Below, one piece after another: positions 11,706 through 22,388 of a DNA stretch of 64,000 nt. The translations under genes were made by a program, and so were the position numbers. This DNA comes from Corylus avellana (taxonomy: Eukaryota; Streptophyta; Magnoliopsida; Fagales; Betulaceae): contig NC_081548.1 of assembly GCF_901000735.1 (NCBI RefSeq), forward strand, positions 10,232,711 to 10,296,710, read 5' to 3'. The notes under the pieces were generated by a model that saw nothing but the letters and a program-made list of their open reading frames with translations, was not told the origin of the DNA and made no database searches. The stretch's first letter is position 1. Each line of letters starts with the position of its first letter.

Positions 11706-13729
11706 TGTAACATCCCCAGTCCGTTAAGACTGAGTTTGCCACTTTTCTTCTTTTTCAACAAAAATTCTTGCAAAGATCTATAATGTCTATCAGAGTACTT
11801 GATTTTAAAAGATACAATAAATGCGTAAAACATTTTTTTCAAGAGATTTTATTACAAGCGGAATTAGAAAACATTAGATTTTAGTTGCGGAATATCATAT
11901 CATTACAATAACTTATATGAAAAGACTTTGAAAATTAATAATTATTCCCACCCCATTCCGGCCTCCTATTCCAGCATCCTTTCTACCTGAAAACAAGAAA
12001 TAAAACTGAATGAGCCCAAAGGGGCCCAGCAAGTAAAATCCACAACCATAAATAGTTTTACTCCTTGTTCTCAGTTTTGAAAATCATTTTCGCAAATAAA
12101 TATAATTTTAGCCATAATAATATCTGTATGTACGGTTGCATCTCCCGTAACATATACATACTATTACATCTAGTAATAGATCATCGTTGTAAATCATCTT
12201 TATAAATCATCATCATAATGCATCATTATAAATAATCTTTGTAAATCATCATAGCATATCATCGTTGAAATTATAGTATCATTTTCTCATAATAGGGCCC
12301 ATGTACACTATTACCCCTGTGTACAAGGGTTGCGGGTCCTATGACCATAGCACTGAACTGAGGCCTCAGCCATGCCCGACCGTCAATTAACTCTTTCTCT
12401 TGGTGCACTCAACGGTCTGTTGATGGAATACCACCTTCTGGCATAGCCTCCTTCAGTGGTTTCGCCTCCATCCGAGTATCGGTACCAAACTTTTCTCATT
12501 CTTACTTATCTTGGGGCCAAAAATACTCTCCTCCATACATGTGCCCTCATTTCATAAACATTTATCTCATCTCTTGTACTTTTCTTTGTACTTCTTTTGA
12601 TGCATCTTAGGGCAACATGTAGGAGGTTTTATCATCATTTTTCTTTCTTATAATCATCATCATTTCTCAACTTTCTTTTCTTAAAATGGAAACTTTTCCA
12701 AATATAAACTTGTTGTGCTTAAAAAGCATTTAAAGAAATAGAAACTTTCTAGATAATTCATTTAGAAATCCTTCATGCATGCAACATAACTTCATAATAC
12801 GTAAATAAAATAATCATTTACAATTTATTAAAGAATGAATAAATAGCATGACATGAAGTAACTTTAGAAGGGGTAGTGAATTTACTTACCTCTAGACTGA
12901 AGCTAGAAGTGGTATGAATGAATCTAGTTGCTCCAATATGACTAACACCACTATATCTTTTGAAACTAATTTCTAAAGTCCGCTATCTCTTGTGTTCTTT
13001 CTTTCTTGTAGCGCTTGGTCTCGCCCTTTCTCTCTCTGTTTTGAGTAAATACTCTTAGAAAGAAGAAAGACCGAGTAAAAAGCGGAAGAAGGAAGAATAT
13101 ATATACAAGAGATGGGAGAGGAGATGAGTTGTGAAAATTGTGAAGGAGAAGAGTTCTATTTATAGGAGAAAATCAAACACTATTCTACCTTCAATTTACA
13201 ATTATACCCTCATTTTACTATTTCACCTACCACCTACTATTCCACCTACCACTTACTATTCTACCTACCACTTACTATTTCACCTACCACCTACTATTCC
13301 ACCTACCACTTACTATTCTACCTACCACTTACTATTTCACCTACCACCTACTATTCCACCTACCACTTACTATTCTACCTACCAATTACTATTATACCTA
13401 CCATTTACTATTCTACCTACCCTATACTATTCTACCTACCAATTTCCAATTACCATTCATACAATATCATAAATTTCTCAAGAATTAATATCATTGCCTA
13501 ATATGAAAATTAATATAATCATAGCATCAAATTAATATCTCTAAAATAAGACTTTCAAAATCTGAGGTGCTACATATTTACTATCCTATTATTTCACCAA
13601 TTACCATTCTCTACTTACCACTCTCATAAATTTCCCAAGAATTAAAATCCTTAGCTACAATGGATATTAAAATAACATCATTATCAGAATAATCTATTTA
13701 AATAGCTTTGAAAATTCTGGGGCACTACA
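11706..13729 (-). repeat. Chromovirus-type LTR with expanded internal minisatellite
   Basis: Read on the minus strand it begins TGTAGTGCCCC at 13729 and ends GGATGTTACA at 11706, then runs into the primer site (reverse complement GCTCTGATACCA at 11690-11701). It serves both as 3' LTR of the unit at 13730-17682 and as 5' LTR of the unit to its left. It contains a 19 bp minisatellite (13227-13445) and a second LTR-like start, TGTAGCACCTCAG, at 13574. At 2024 bp it is longer than the other copies would be. Confidence 0.8.
13227..13445. repeat. 19 bp minisatellite with 57 bp higher-order period
   Basis: About 11 units of a 19-mer such as CTACCACTTACTATTCTAC are arranged head to tail. Three slightly different 19-mers form a 57 bp block repeated at least twice. 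The same place in the LTR at 56647-57885 has only about four degenerate units. A 113-codon open frame over this stretch is a by-product of the repeat, since 57 is divisible by three. Confidence 0.85.
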
Positions 13730-13765
13730 ATCTTCCCTCCTTATTAGAATTTCGCCCTCGAAATT
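13730..13765 (-). other. Polypurine tract and remnant of the 3' end of chromovirus pol
   Basis: On the minus strand the bases just before the LTR read AATTTCGAGGGCGAAATTCT followed by AATAAGGAGGGAAGAT. In autonomous plant chromoviruses (Tekay/Del group) the last codons of pol lie at this position and include a very similar AATTTCGAGG-CGAAATTC string next to the purine tract. Its survival shows the non-autonomous element derives from a pol-bearing parent and keeps the cis-acting 3' end. Confidence 0.65.
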
Positions 13766-15497
13766 AAAACCTATAATATTATCGTTCAATCTTTAAGTTG
13801 AGGGATTCAGATTTAAATAATCCTTTCAATCCTTCATCAAAGCCTACTCTCTTTTATCATATTGAAATTTTATCTCCTTCTACTAGGAGTAAATCTTATT
13901 CACAGTCTAAAGTCACGATTTCTGCAATCATTCATCAGTTCACACTAAAATCATACCTCAAAAATCTTTTCCATTGTTTCTTTCCAACCTCAATAACAAC
14001 AATCGAGTTATTCATCAACAGTCTACAATCAAGGTTTAAACATCAAATTAATAAATCATGTGATCAATAGTTTATACCTCCAAACATCATAGTCCTCATT
14101 TCAAGCCTGCAATAATTCTCTCGATCTAATTTAATCAATCTTATCAAAAAGGTGTAAAAATCATTCCCGCCTATATTCTCTTTAGTATCTCAGTATTCCA
14201 AATCATGCATACGAAATTTTAATATGATGCTCTAATAATTATTAACTTCTCACCATCATAAACCTGTAAAAGTAAATAGCACCAACATTCTACAGTTTAT
14301 ATTTTTCAAAACATCATTACATGAATATACCTCAGAAATGACATCATAATTCGATTCATTCTAAATACACAACCGTTTCTATTTTCTCATCCCAACTTTT
14401 GTGTTGATGCTACAATATCAGCGAAAATCTTTCAGTACTACATCTTTACTTGATAAATCATAACTAAACAATAGAAACTCGTAATTATGATTTCAACTCA
14501 AACGAAATACACGATTACATCAAATGTAAGATTCTCATCCATTCTTGACTAATACATATTGTGCTTGCTGCGTTCTATAGATGAAATTGATAAGCAAGCA
14601 AAGTAGGATATGGGTAAGTTTCCAAGCTGGATGTTCCAAAGTACACATGCTAAAATCTTTCTCTCTTGGGTCTTGCAAGGTCAAGAAGAGAAAGAGAGAA
14701 AGATAGTCCTGTTGCTTTCTAGAAATGAAGATTTGAAAAGCATTTCAGGACATGATTTGCATGTGAGCTCTTTCCGAGACTTTCAAAATACCCACATCGG
14801 ATGCTCTCTCTCTTCTGTCATGTATGGATACTTGAAGAGAAGAGAGATATTTAGCCTGAGAAGCATGATCAAGGATAATCTTGCTTCATCAGGACATGAT
14901 CAACGATAATCTTGCTTCCATGGTTTACCACTGAGAGTATAAGGTGTTGGGTTTGTGAATCATGTTGTGATGCTGCATTTTTCTCTTGAGGATACGCTCA
15001 ACTAGGAGAACAGTCGAGCTTTCATTGTATGGAAGGCTATTAGCAGAAGATCTCAGGTGAAGGGGTATGATCAGAAGGCATGCGTTTGCAATGGAGAAAG
15101 AGGTGTGAATTTATATGAAGGGTTTCTAGATAACGAACGAGCGCGTGGTGCGCGTTGGCATGACATTTCATTCAGTTGCCCACGCATGGTATCCAAAGTC
15201 GTTGATTGAACAGTGGGTTTGAAAAATGAGCTCAGTCGAATTATGACAGGAGACAAGATCCTACTTTCACGGGATCTTTTGACAAAGTTTCCATCGCAGC
15301 CCGAGGTCGCCTAACGCTTTGTCGTTTACTGTTCATTTCGCTTGAAGTGAAAAAAAAATTTTCTTTAAGGCTACTCGTCTGCTGCTTCCAGAAACTTCAC
15401 AAAATTTTCTTCAGTTCCTAACGCTTAGTCTCTTCTCAGTACTTCATCTCTCCCAATTTCTTCGTATTCTCAACTATTTTTCCTTACTCTCCTAAAT
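13766..15497. other. Element interior upstream of the antisense ORF
   Basis: No convincing gene. A 99-codon frame at 14610-14909 has no recognisable domain and I do not call it. The last 200 bases before 15498 are pyrimidine-rich with short ACTTCATCTCTCCC-like stretches, as in a plant 5' untranslated region, and may be the leader of the antisense ORF. I see no clear TATA box. Confidence 0.4.
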
Positions 15498-16160
15498 ATG
15501 GGAGTATCATCATCATCCGTTAACAACCTCGATTTGAATATTGCTCCTGCAGCACAACCCATTGTTATGCCTGACGTGCAACTGGATGTGCCTGTTGTTC
15601 CCCCTGAAGTGTCTGCTATACCTCCTGTTGTACCTGTTGCACACCCTAATGAACTTGCTACCTATCCTGATGTATGGCAGCCAACTTTTGTTTTTGACAA
15701 TCGTCCTATCACTATTCACGATTCTGTCATGCTCCATGATTCTACTGCTGTAGCAGTGGCCAAAGGTTTTGTAATTCAACGGGATCAAACGTTCTTAGCT
15801 GATAGGTCGGATACTGATGCTATTAATAATTCATTGGCATTCAGTATCCCAGGTGCTGCTTCAGTTTCTGACATGGCACAACGTTTGAGTGCCAGAAATG
15901 TTGAGCTGAAAGTCTCAAGAAACCAAATCGGGGTCTTACAGCGACTGCTCAAATACTACAAACGAAACCACGTGGATTTGAAGCAGGAGAATACTCAGCT
16001 GAAAAAGATGATGTTATCTTACGCAGAATACTTGGGACCAAAGATGCTAGAAATGGAGAAGAATACCAAACGTCTCCAGCGACAGCACGAAAAACTCCGG
16101 GTCGATGTTCAGGGGTGTTGCAAGTCTCTCCGCACACGCTCTAGTCAGGTACCTCATTAG
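15498..16160 (+). CDS. Element-borne antisense coiled-coil protein, copy B (complete ORF)
   Basis: A 220-codon frame starts at ATG 15498. Residues 1-55 are rich in Pro, Val and Ala (low-complexity linker). Residues 55-110 contain the block shared with copy A, including WQPTFVFDNRPITIHDS. Residues 130-205 are strongly helical with repeated Leu/Lys/Glu, including LLKYYKR and LKQENTQLKK, predicted coiled coil. No catalytic motif, zinc finger or membrane segment is visible. The frame runs opposite to the retrotransposon that carries it and has its own pyrimidine-rich leader. A GTACCT donor inside the last codons and a TTTTCTCTATGCAG acceptor at about 16222-16235 could define an intron; either version terminates at once. 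Its role is unknown: a DNA-, RNA- or Gag-binding accessory protein, a captured host gene or a neutral passenger all fit. Confidence 0.6.
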   Translation: MGVSSSSVNNLDLNIAPAAQPIVMPDVQLDVPVVPPEVSAIPPVVPVAHPNELATYPDVWQPTFVFDNRPITIHDSVMLHDSTAVAVAKGFVIQRDQTFLADRSDTDAINNSLAFSIPGAASVSDMAQRLSARNVELKVSRNQIGVLQRLLKYYKRNHVDLKQENTQLKKMMLSYAEYLGPKMLEMEKNTKRLQRQHEKLRVDVQGCCKSLRTRSSQVPH

Positions 16161-17666
16161 AAATAAATATTCCCTTTGATAATTCAATTATATAAATATA
16201 TATGATTCTGCTCATACTAGGTTTTCTCTATGCAGAAATAATTTTCCTGGAGCAGCTCTGAGGAATCATCTGCTCATCATTACCACGTGTCTCTTTATGC
16301 AACAAATTCTTTTTTTTTTTTTTTTTTTTTTTGATGGACTCTGGTATGTAATATTATAAGGAGCTTGTTCTCCAAACATTTCTTTTCGTAATCATTCAGT
16401 ACTCATTCAATATATAATCATCCTGTCATTATAATAACTTCCTTTAAACAAACAATCTGTTTAACAAGTTAATCACTCAATAAAACATCTAAGTATGCAC
16501 CATCACATGTTATCAACCTCTAAAATATTTTAATATCATTGAACATATATCTTATAAGAGAAATTTAGATCATGTCACTATATTATATCACTGTATCATA
16601 TTGTCTTTCAACTCTTACCTTTATTCTTCAATTTACCTCAAGAATAATAATCCATTATCTTTACTTAGTAAAAGAAAATTATATCAAAAGCTTTGGCATG
16701 TAACTAAAATTTCTCATAATTTCATATCCACTAATGCCTCAAAATTTAAATATTATCCACAACCTAGGAGCACTAATTCATACTCAAAACTTTAAGCATC
16801 ACTTCAATATAATTTACCTCAATTATAGAAAACCTAACACCTTAAATTCTAAGAATCACCTCAAGGATTTCATGAATCGTACCTTAGAGTCATCACAATC
16901 ATCCAAAAATATCAAAATCCTTAAACCACAAATTTATATATCAAAATATCTTATAGATTCTAGGGTATACCTCATTTGCATTTATCCCTGCAGTACTTAG
17001 GCATTCACTTCATGCCACTACGTAATCCTTATTCATCAATTCATATATTACAACATCAATCATAGTATCATTATTGTCATCAACCAAACCTTAGCCATTA
17101 CCAAAAACTCATATAAACTATTATATCATTAATTCAGTTCAAGAATCATTTCACAACCGACATCCATAAGACCATTCGTTACTAAGTCACTTACACCATT
17201 TGTCTCACAACCTAAATCAATAAAACCATTTTGTCACCAAATTAATTTCACAAATTAGCTCGCAACCCAAATCTATAAAATCATCATACGATTTTTAAAT
17301 CATGATCAATAATCTTTTCTAAATCCTCGAGACACCTTAAAATATATCCTTATCAATCGATACTCTAGAAAACTGCCGCAAATCCAAATAGGCAGATACT
17401 ATAGATCACAACCTATCTATAAAATAAAATTCATCTCCGTCATTAACATGATCACAATAATAAAATCCTCCAAATTAATCACACTAAGATGATTTTTTTT
17501 TTTTTTTTTTTTTTTAACAAAAATTAACCATTAGAAAAATGCTCATGCATCATTTACTAGAGACCACACAACAATGCACACTCTACTTGGCCGGAATGTG
17601 GCTTCTCATTAACCCCCCAAATTTTTTTTTTTTTTTTGAAAAGTTTGCCAGAACCTTATAACCTTT
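16161..17666 (-). mobile_element. Element interior between antisense ORF and primer site
   Basis: AT-rich non-coding sequence with a T run at 16312-16332, collinear with 10179-11689. Small open frames here recur in the copies as shared sequence rather than as recognisable proteins. Confidence 0.6.
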
Positions 17667-17678
17667 GCTCTGATACCA
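17667..17678 (-). other. Primer binding site, initiator tRNA-Met type (minus strand)
   Basis: GCTCTGATACCA is the reverse complement of TGGTATCAGAGC. It lies four bases inside the LTR edge at 17683 and shows that the element reads leftward. Confidence 0.85.
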
Positions 17679-17682
17679 AAAT

Positions 17683-18269
17683 TGTAACATCCCCAGCCCG
17701 TTAAGGCTGAGTTTGCCACTTTTCTTCTTTTACAACAAAAATTTTTGCAAAGATCTATAAGGTTTATCAGAGTACTTGATTTTAAAAGATACAATAAATG
17801 CATAAAACATTATTCAAGAAATTTTATTACAAGTGAAATTAGAAAACATTAAACTTTAGTTGCGGAATATCATATTATTACAATCACTGATATGAAAAGA
17901 CTTTAAAAAAATAATTATTCCCATCCCCATTCCGGCCTCCTATTACAGCGTCCTTTCTACCTGAAAACAAGAAATAAAACTGAATGAGCCCAAAGGGGGC
18001 CCAGCAAGTAAAATCCACAACCATAAATAGTTTTACTCCTTATTCTCAGTTTTGAAAATCATTTTCGCAAATAAATATAATTCTAGCCATAATAATATCT
18101 GTATGTACGGTTGCATCTCCCGTAATATATACATACTATTACATCTAGTAATAGATCATCGTTGTAAATCATCTTTATAAATCATCATCATAATGCATCA
18201 TTATAAATAATCTTTGTAAATCATCATAGCATATCATCGTTGAAAATATAGTATCATTTTCTCATAATA
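17683..18269 (-). repeat. Chromovirus-type 5' LTR, truncated by gap
   Basis: Collinear with the start (plus-strand view) of the LTR at 11706; it begins TGTAACATCC and runs into the gap at 18270. About one third of the LTR is visible. Confidence 0.8.
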
Positions 18270-18369
18270 NNNNNNNNNNNNNNNNNNNNNNNNNNNNNNN
18301 NNNNNNNNNNNNNNNNNNNNNNNNNNNNNNNNNNNNNNNNNNNNNNNNNNNNNNNNNNNNNNNNNNNNN
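18270..18369. other. Assembly gap of 100 N
   Basis: Exactly 100 N. It separates the truncated chromovirus LTR from a 3.9 kb contig that is an inverted version of 33138-36921. Confidence 0.98.
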
Positions 18370-19160
18370 TCGCATTCCCATTCGGCTATTCACCCAGAAA
18401 AATACATGAAAATAAAGAAATAAAACCTATTTCTTTGTCTTTCGACTTGTGGATTTGTGTGTCTGAGAGAGAGAGAGAGAGAGAGAGAAAGAGTTAAAGC
18501 TTTGCTTTTCTGTGCATAAACCCTAAGCAAGAGAGAAAGAGAGAGCTGAAACCTTTCAGAGGAGGAAGAAAAGAGAGAGGGATTCCAGAGAGAAGAGGCA
18601 GAGTACAAAGAAAAACGCTTCCTCTCCACTTTCGGTGTCAGATGAGGGTTCTTTTTGCCTCCAAGAGTTGGCTTCAATGAACGGCGGCGTGGGTGGCAAC
18701 GAGCAGCTGCGTCGAGATGGGTCTTGGGCAGCAACGAGTAGCGAACGTCAGGCGGTTGTGGAGCAAGTTCTCGAGTAGGGAGAATTTTGGGGGAAGAATT
18801 TTGAGGGGAAAAATGAGGACCTTGGAAGAAAGATGGACGGATTTGTTGGGGGCGGTGAAGGTGGGGAGACACACAGTTGAGAGAGGAGATCACAACGCCG
18901 GTGGGGGAGAAAATGGGTTTGGGAGGAAATTGGGTATCGGGGATAGGTTTTGGTGTGGAAGAAACTGGAGGGAAATGAAAATGAGGATGGGTTTTGAGTT
19001 TTGAGTTTTGAACGCAGGTTTTTTCAATTTTTTTTTTTTTATAAAAAAAAAAAATATAAAAAATATAAAAAAAAAAAAAAAATTGGGAAGACGTGGCATG
19101 TGCCACATCACTGGCGTGCGTTACTATTTACGCATGCCAGCGTAACTTCTATCACTACTC
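18370..19160 (-). mobile_element. Terminal part of a long-TIR Mutator-like element (inverted duplicate)
   Basis: The sequence is the reverse complement of 36164-36921 and is also collinear with 41930-42682. It ends at 19160 with CTATCACTACTC, the same terminus as the 6.5 kb element at 36164-42682. It includes a GA microsatellite (about 18470-18487) and a GC-rich, exon-like stretch. Open frames on both strands here are low-complexity and not called as genes. Confidence 0.7.
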
Positions 19161-20130
19161 AAAAAAATTATAAGAAAGGGAAAAAAAAAAAACAATTTAT
19201 AAGGATAGTTTTTTAATTTTTGGTTATTTTAAAAATATATATTTTTTAAAAAAAATAATAAAAGTTTATTTTGTCAATTTGAAATTTTTATAGGGCATTT
19301 TTGTGTTTTGGCTGGTCTTAAGCGGGACATTGACATTTGTTGGTAATTTAGGGGGAATATTGACACAATTAATAGTATGGGGGACATTAACAATGGATTG
19401 ATAGTTTGGGATTAAGATTCCCTACAATTTCTTTAAATTCTTTTTAGGTGTCGAAATACTTAAAATGCTACCTATTGAAAATGCAACATGTTAAAATAAA
19501 AAGACAATTTTTTGCTTAAACCTTTTTTACAATATAGAGAGTAAGGATGTGAGGAAAATATACTCAATTTTCAACGAGAGCATACCACAATTTTAATAGG
19601 TAGTATTTTTCAAATATTTTTATGCATAAAAAAGCAAAATAGCCCAATTTAAAAATCTACTATTTTTTTTAAAAAAAATTGTGATGTGAAGTGATAACGA
19701 CCACTAAATTACAATGTGGTTGGTTGATACAATCAACTCCATGTCATTAATGGTACAACAAATATGGTCCCTTAAATTTAACATATATATCCCTCGCGAT
19801 CAACTTCTGTACAGCAAACAAACTCCAACATCCATATATTTCTTTAGTCCTTCAAAATCTCATTGTCTTCATCTTTTTCTCTCTTCACTGTGAGCAAAAA
19901 ATAAAAAGTTAAAAATAAAAAATAAATAAATAGAAATCTCTATTGCACTTTGTACTCTCCCTAAAAGTTTCATTTGTAGTTGCAGTTCTACTGTCGAATG
20001 ATTGCTGGTTGTATATCATATAATGTTTGGATCATTTGTTCAACTAAGCAACATCCTGGGTGATTTGGGAGACTGATTTATCATTCATAGGATACACCGC
20101 ATTTTGCTACACAGTTCCATTTCCAATTAA

Positions 20131-20258
20131 GAGAAATGCTACATACACACTCACACTCACACTTAAATGAATACAATTTGACGTGACATTAAAAATTGTT
20201 AAATTTTTAATTTAATGATAAATTTTAGTGTCGCGTTAAAGAAAGTGTAGGATTTCTC
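20131..20258. mobile_element. 128 bp MITE-like inverted-repeat element
   Basis: The ends GAGAAATGCTACA and TGTAGGATTTCTC form an imperfect terminal inverted repeat, with one mismatch in 13 bases. The interior is AT-rich. The same unit is at 35065-35192. No clear target duplication is visible. Confidence 0.55.
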
Positions 20259-20494
20259 ATTATTAATTAATGACACTGTAGAGATATGAGGAAAATGAAG
20301 TTGAAAGTCATTATAAAAATAGGGAATGTTAGTATTCTCCTAGGAGAATAACTTCAATGTGGTCAATATACAAAACCCCTGTTTTCTGCTCACCATTCAG
20401 TGGTTGCCGTATCAACTGGAACACTCTAAGAAAAAACACACAACCACACCTAAATATATCAGGTTTTTTTAAATTTTTTTAAAAAATAAATGTA

Positions 20495-20760
20495 GAGGGT
20501 GGCAGAGGGAGGTGGGGGCGGTTCGCCGGCATCCCCAGCCAATGGAGGTGGCCCGCGAGCCACCCCCAATGGCCTTCCGGGCTAAGGGGTTGCTGCGCGC
20601 CACCCCAGATGGCCTTGGGGTGACTTGCGCGGCCACCCCAGTCAATCAAGGGTGGCCTGTGCCACCCCAAATGGCCTAAGGGTGGCTGTGCAAGCCACCC
20701 CCGGCGGAGAGAGAGAGAGAGAGGGAAAGAGATCCGGCGGCGGGGCAAACAAAGGCTGGC
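20495..20760. repeat. GC-rich GGGTGGC/GCCACCC repeat cluster
   Basis: Short inverted and direct copies of GGGTGGC-type words with CCACCCC complements give local GC content far above the surrounding DNA. A second copy of the same locus is at 34540-34810, and related clusters occur at 47035-47095, 48035-48235 and 53240-53480. Confidence 0.7.
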
Positions 20761-21308
20761 GGTGGCTCAATAAGTGCGTGAAAGGATTAAACGTATGTTT
20801 TGCTATCATGCATTTTTCTTGAATTGATGATGTGTCTCACTCTGAGTAGTGGGCACAAAAGCCCCATTTTGTGCCACGACCACATAGAAGACGCTCTCAT
20901 TCTCCTAATATTCTATGATTCTAGGTGGATATTATTTTCTAAATAATTAAAAATAAAAAAATAAAAAACTTGGCTCTTACTGCTCTATCACTAGATTTTC
21001 AAAAAATAATACCCACGTATCACTCAAAAAAAAACCTAACATTTTCCTAAAAAAATAGCGGACGGTAGAATGTAATGTGTCTTGTAAAAAAACTGCGGCG
21101 GCTTAGAACCTAAGGAGGCCTTTGCACCACACATGCCATGCTGCATTGGGAGCCGCTCACCTCCAATTGAGTTCTGCCACCTATAATTTGGCACCTCATT
21201 TAAATTTTCATTTTACAAACACTATAAAATTTGCTAAATAACTCTTATAAACAGACTGGGTACTTTCATGGAAGGTGCCACTTCAACAACTTAACAATTA
21301 AAAGTTAC

Positions 21309-21415
21309 GTTCCCAAGAGGTAGCTCAATCGGCTGGGACCACACTTAATAAAGTGGAGGTCACAAGTTCGAATCCCCCTCCCCCCTCTTGTGCGGACATG
21401 TCAAAAAAAATAAAA
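21309..21415 (+). mobile_element. Short tRNA-derived SINE with target duplication
   Basis: An A-box-like TAGCTCAATCGGCTGG and a B-box CAAGTTCGAATCCCC are followed by an A-rich tail. The unit is flanked by AAAAGTTAC at 21300-21308 and 21416-21424. The inverted copy of the locus has a single uninterrupted version of this site near 33998-34010, so the insertion can be seen directly as present here and absent there. Confidence 0.85.
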
Positions 21416-21997
21416 AAAAGTTACAAATAGAATTTTTTTTTTTTTTTTTTGCCGAGTCCTCAGTGATATTTTTGGCCTATCTCGTTAGAAGGAGTTGATT
21501 TGGATCAAGAATAGATTAATAGGTGAAATGACTTTTCTGTCATTGGATGTAAATCACCTAACAATATTAAATAAATATTTCCTTAAACATATTGAGCAGA
21601 GCCATTTCGGCCCCCAAATATTTCATATATTCTGGTTTGAGATACTTAGATCTTTGGCTCCCTTGCACCCGCACGCCTAGATCTCCATAGTTTGTACCCC
21701 TCTATTGTATATGGATACCTCCAGGTTCAGTTGCAGATTTAGATGTGGTGTCCTGTGCACCTACATTATCAGGTTTCTTTCTCGGTGGTGCTCTACTTCA
21801 ACGGCTTCAATTCATCTACTACTAGTGTTCTCTTCCCTACTGTAGTTTTAAAGTTTGCTTATTACTGTAGTAGGTGTTTTTATGAGATTACCCATACAAA
21901 TCGCCATTTCAACCTTTCAAGCGACCTTACCCTTGACTGGCGAGCCAAGAATTCTTTGGGCTGAGTCATTCATTTGGCCCATTCCTAATAGTTCTTA

Positions 21998-22288
21998 GGG
22001 TAAAGTCCACTTACCTTCCTCAAACTACTATCACAGATTCACAATGACAATTTACCCCATAAACTATCAATTTTGACAATTTACCCCCAAACTACAAAAG
22101 CAATGACAATCTACTCCTAATTTTAACAAAATGACGAAATTACCTTTACTAAAATAAAAACAAAAATACTAAATTTTTTTTTTTTTTTCAAATTTTTAAG
22201 AGTATTTTGGTCTTATTGAAAATTATGTAGGGGTAATTTCGTCATTTTGCTAGCATTGGGGGTTACATTGTCATTATTTTGGTAATTT
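21998..22288. mobile_element. Mutator-type MITE, truncated by gap
   Basis: Starts GGGTAAAGTCCAC after the 9-mer TAGTTCTTA. It is the inverted version of the complete element at 33055-33420, whose target duplication is TAAGAACTA. The far end is in the gap. Confidence 0.75.
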
Positions 22289-22388
22289 NNNNNNNNNNNN
22301 NNNNNNNNNNNNNNNNNNNNNNNNNNNNNNNNNNNNNNNNNNNNNNNNNNNNNNNNNNNNNNNNNNNNNNNNNNNNNNNNNNNNNNNN
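22289..22388. other. Assembly gap of 100 N
   Basis: Exactly 100 N. It cuts both the MITE on its left and the LINE ORF1 on its right. Confidence 0.98.

Larger units (their letters stand above)
13730..17682 (-). mobile_element. Interior of chromovirus-derived non-autonomous LTR element
   Basis: On the minus strand the order is 5' LTR (17683-18269, then gap), primer site (17667-17678), non-coding DNA, an antisense coiled-coil ORF (15498-16160), more non-coding DNA, pol-end remnant and polypurine tract (13730-13765), 3' LTR (11706-13729). The 4 kb interior has no gag, protease, reverse transcriptase or integrase frame. It fits the description of a large retrotransposon derivative mobilised by an autonomous relative. 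Together with 9654-11705 it forms an LTR-interior-LTR-interior tandem, usually a product of unequal recombination. Confidence 0.7.
19161..21997. other. Inverted duplicate of 33421-36163, no gene seen
   Basis: Matches the reverse complement of 33421-36163 almost throughout. It contains a GC-rich GGGTGGC cluster (20495-20760), a small inverted-repeat element (20131-20258) and a SINE (21309-21415) that the other copy lacks. Open frames in the GC-rich patch are repeat-driven. Confidence 0.7.

Noticed and set aside
13131..13472. 113-codon open frame with Tyr/Pro/Thr repeats
   Set aside because: It lies over the 19/57 bp minisatellite of an LTR; the period is divisible by three, so the frame stays open without coding.
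18390..19106. 238-codon minus-strand frame in the Mutator-like arm
   Set aside because: Pro/Ser/Leu low-complexity across GA repeats and an A/T run, not conserved in length between the three arm copies. It may contain a captured exon but cannot be called a gene.
20479..20822. Open frames on both strands over the GC-rich patch
   Set aside because: Composition and short repeats keep the frames open; no domain.
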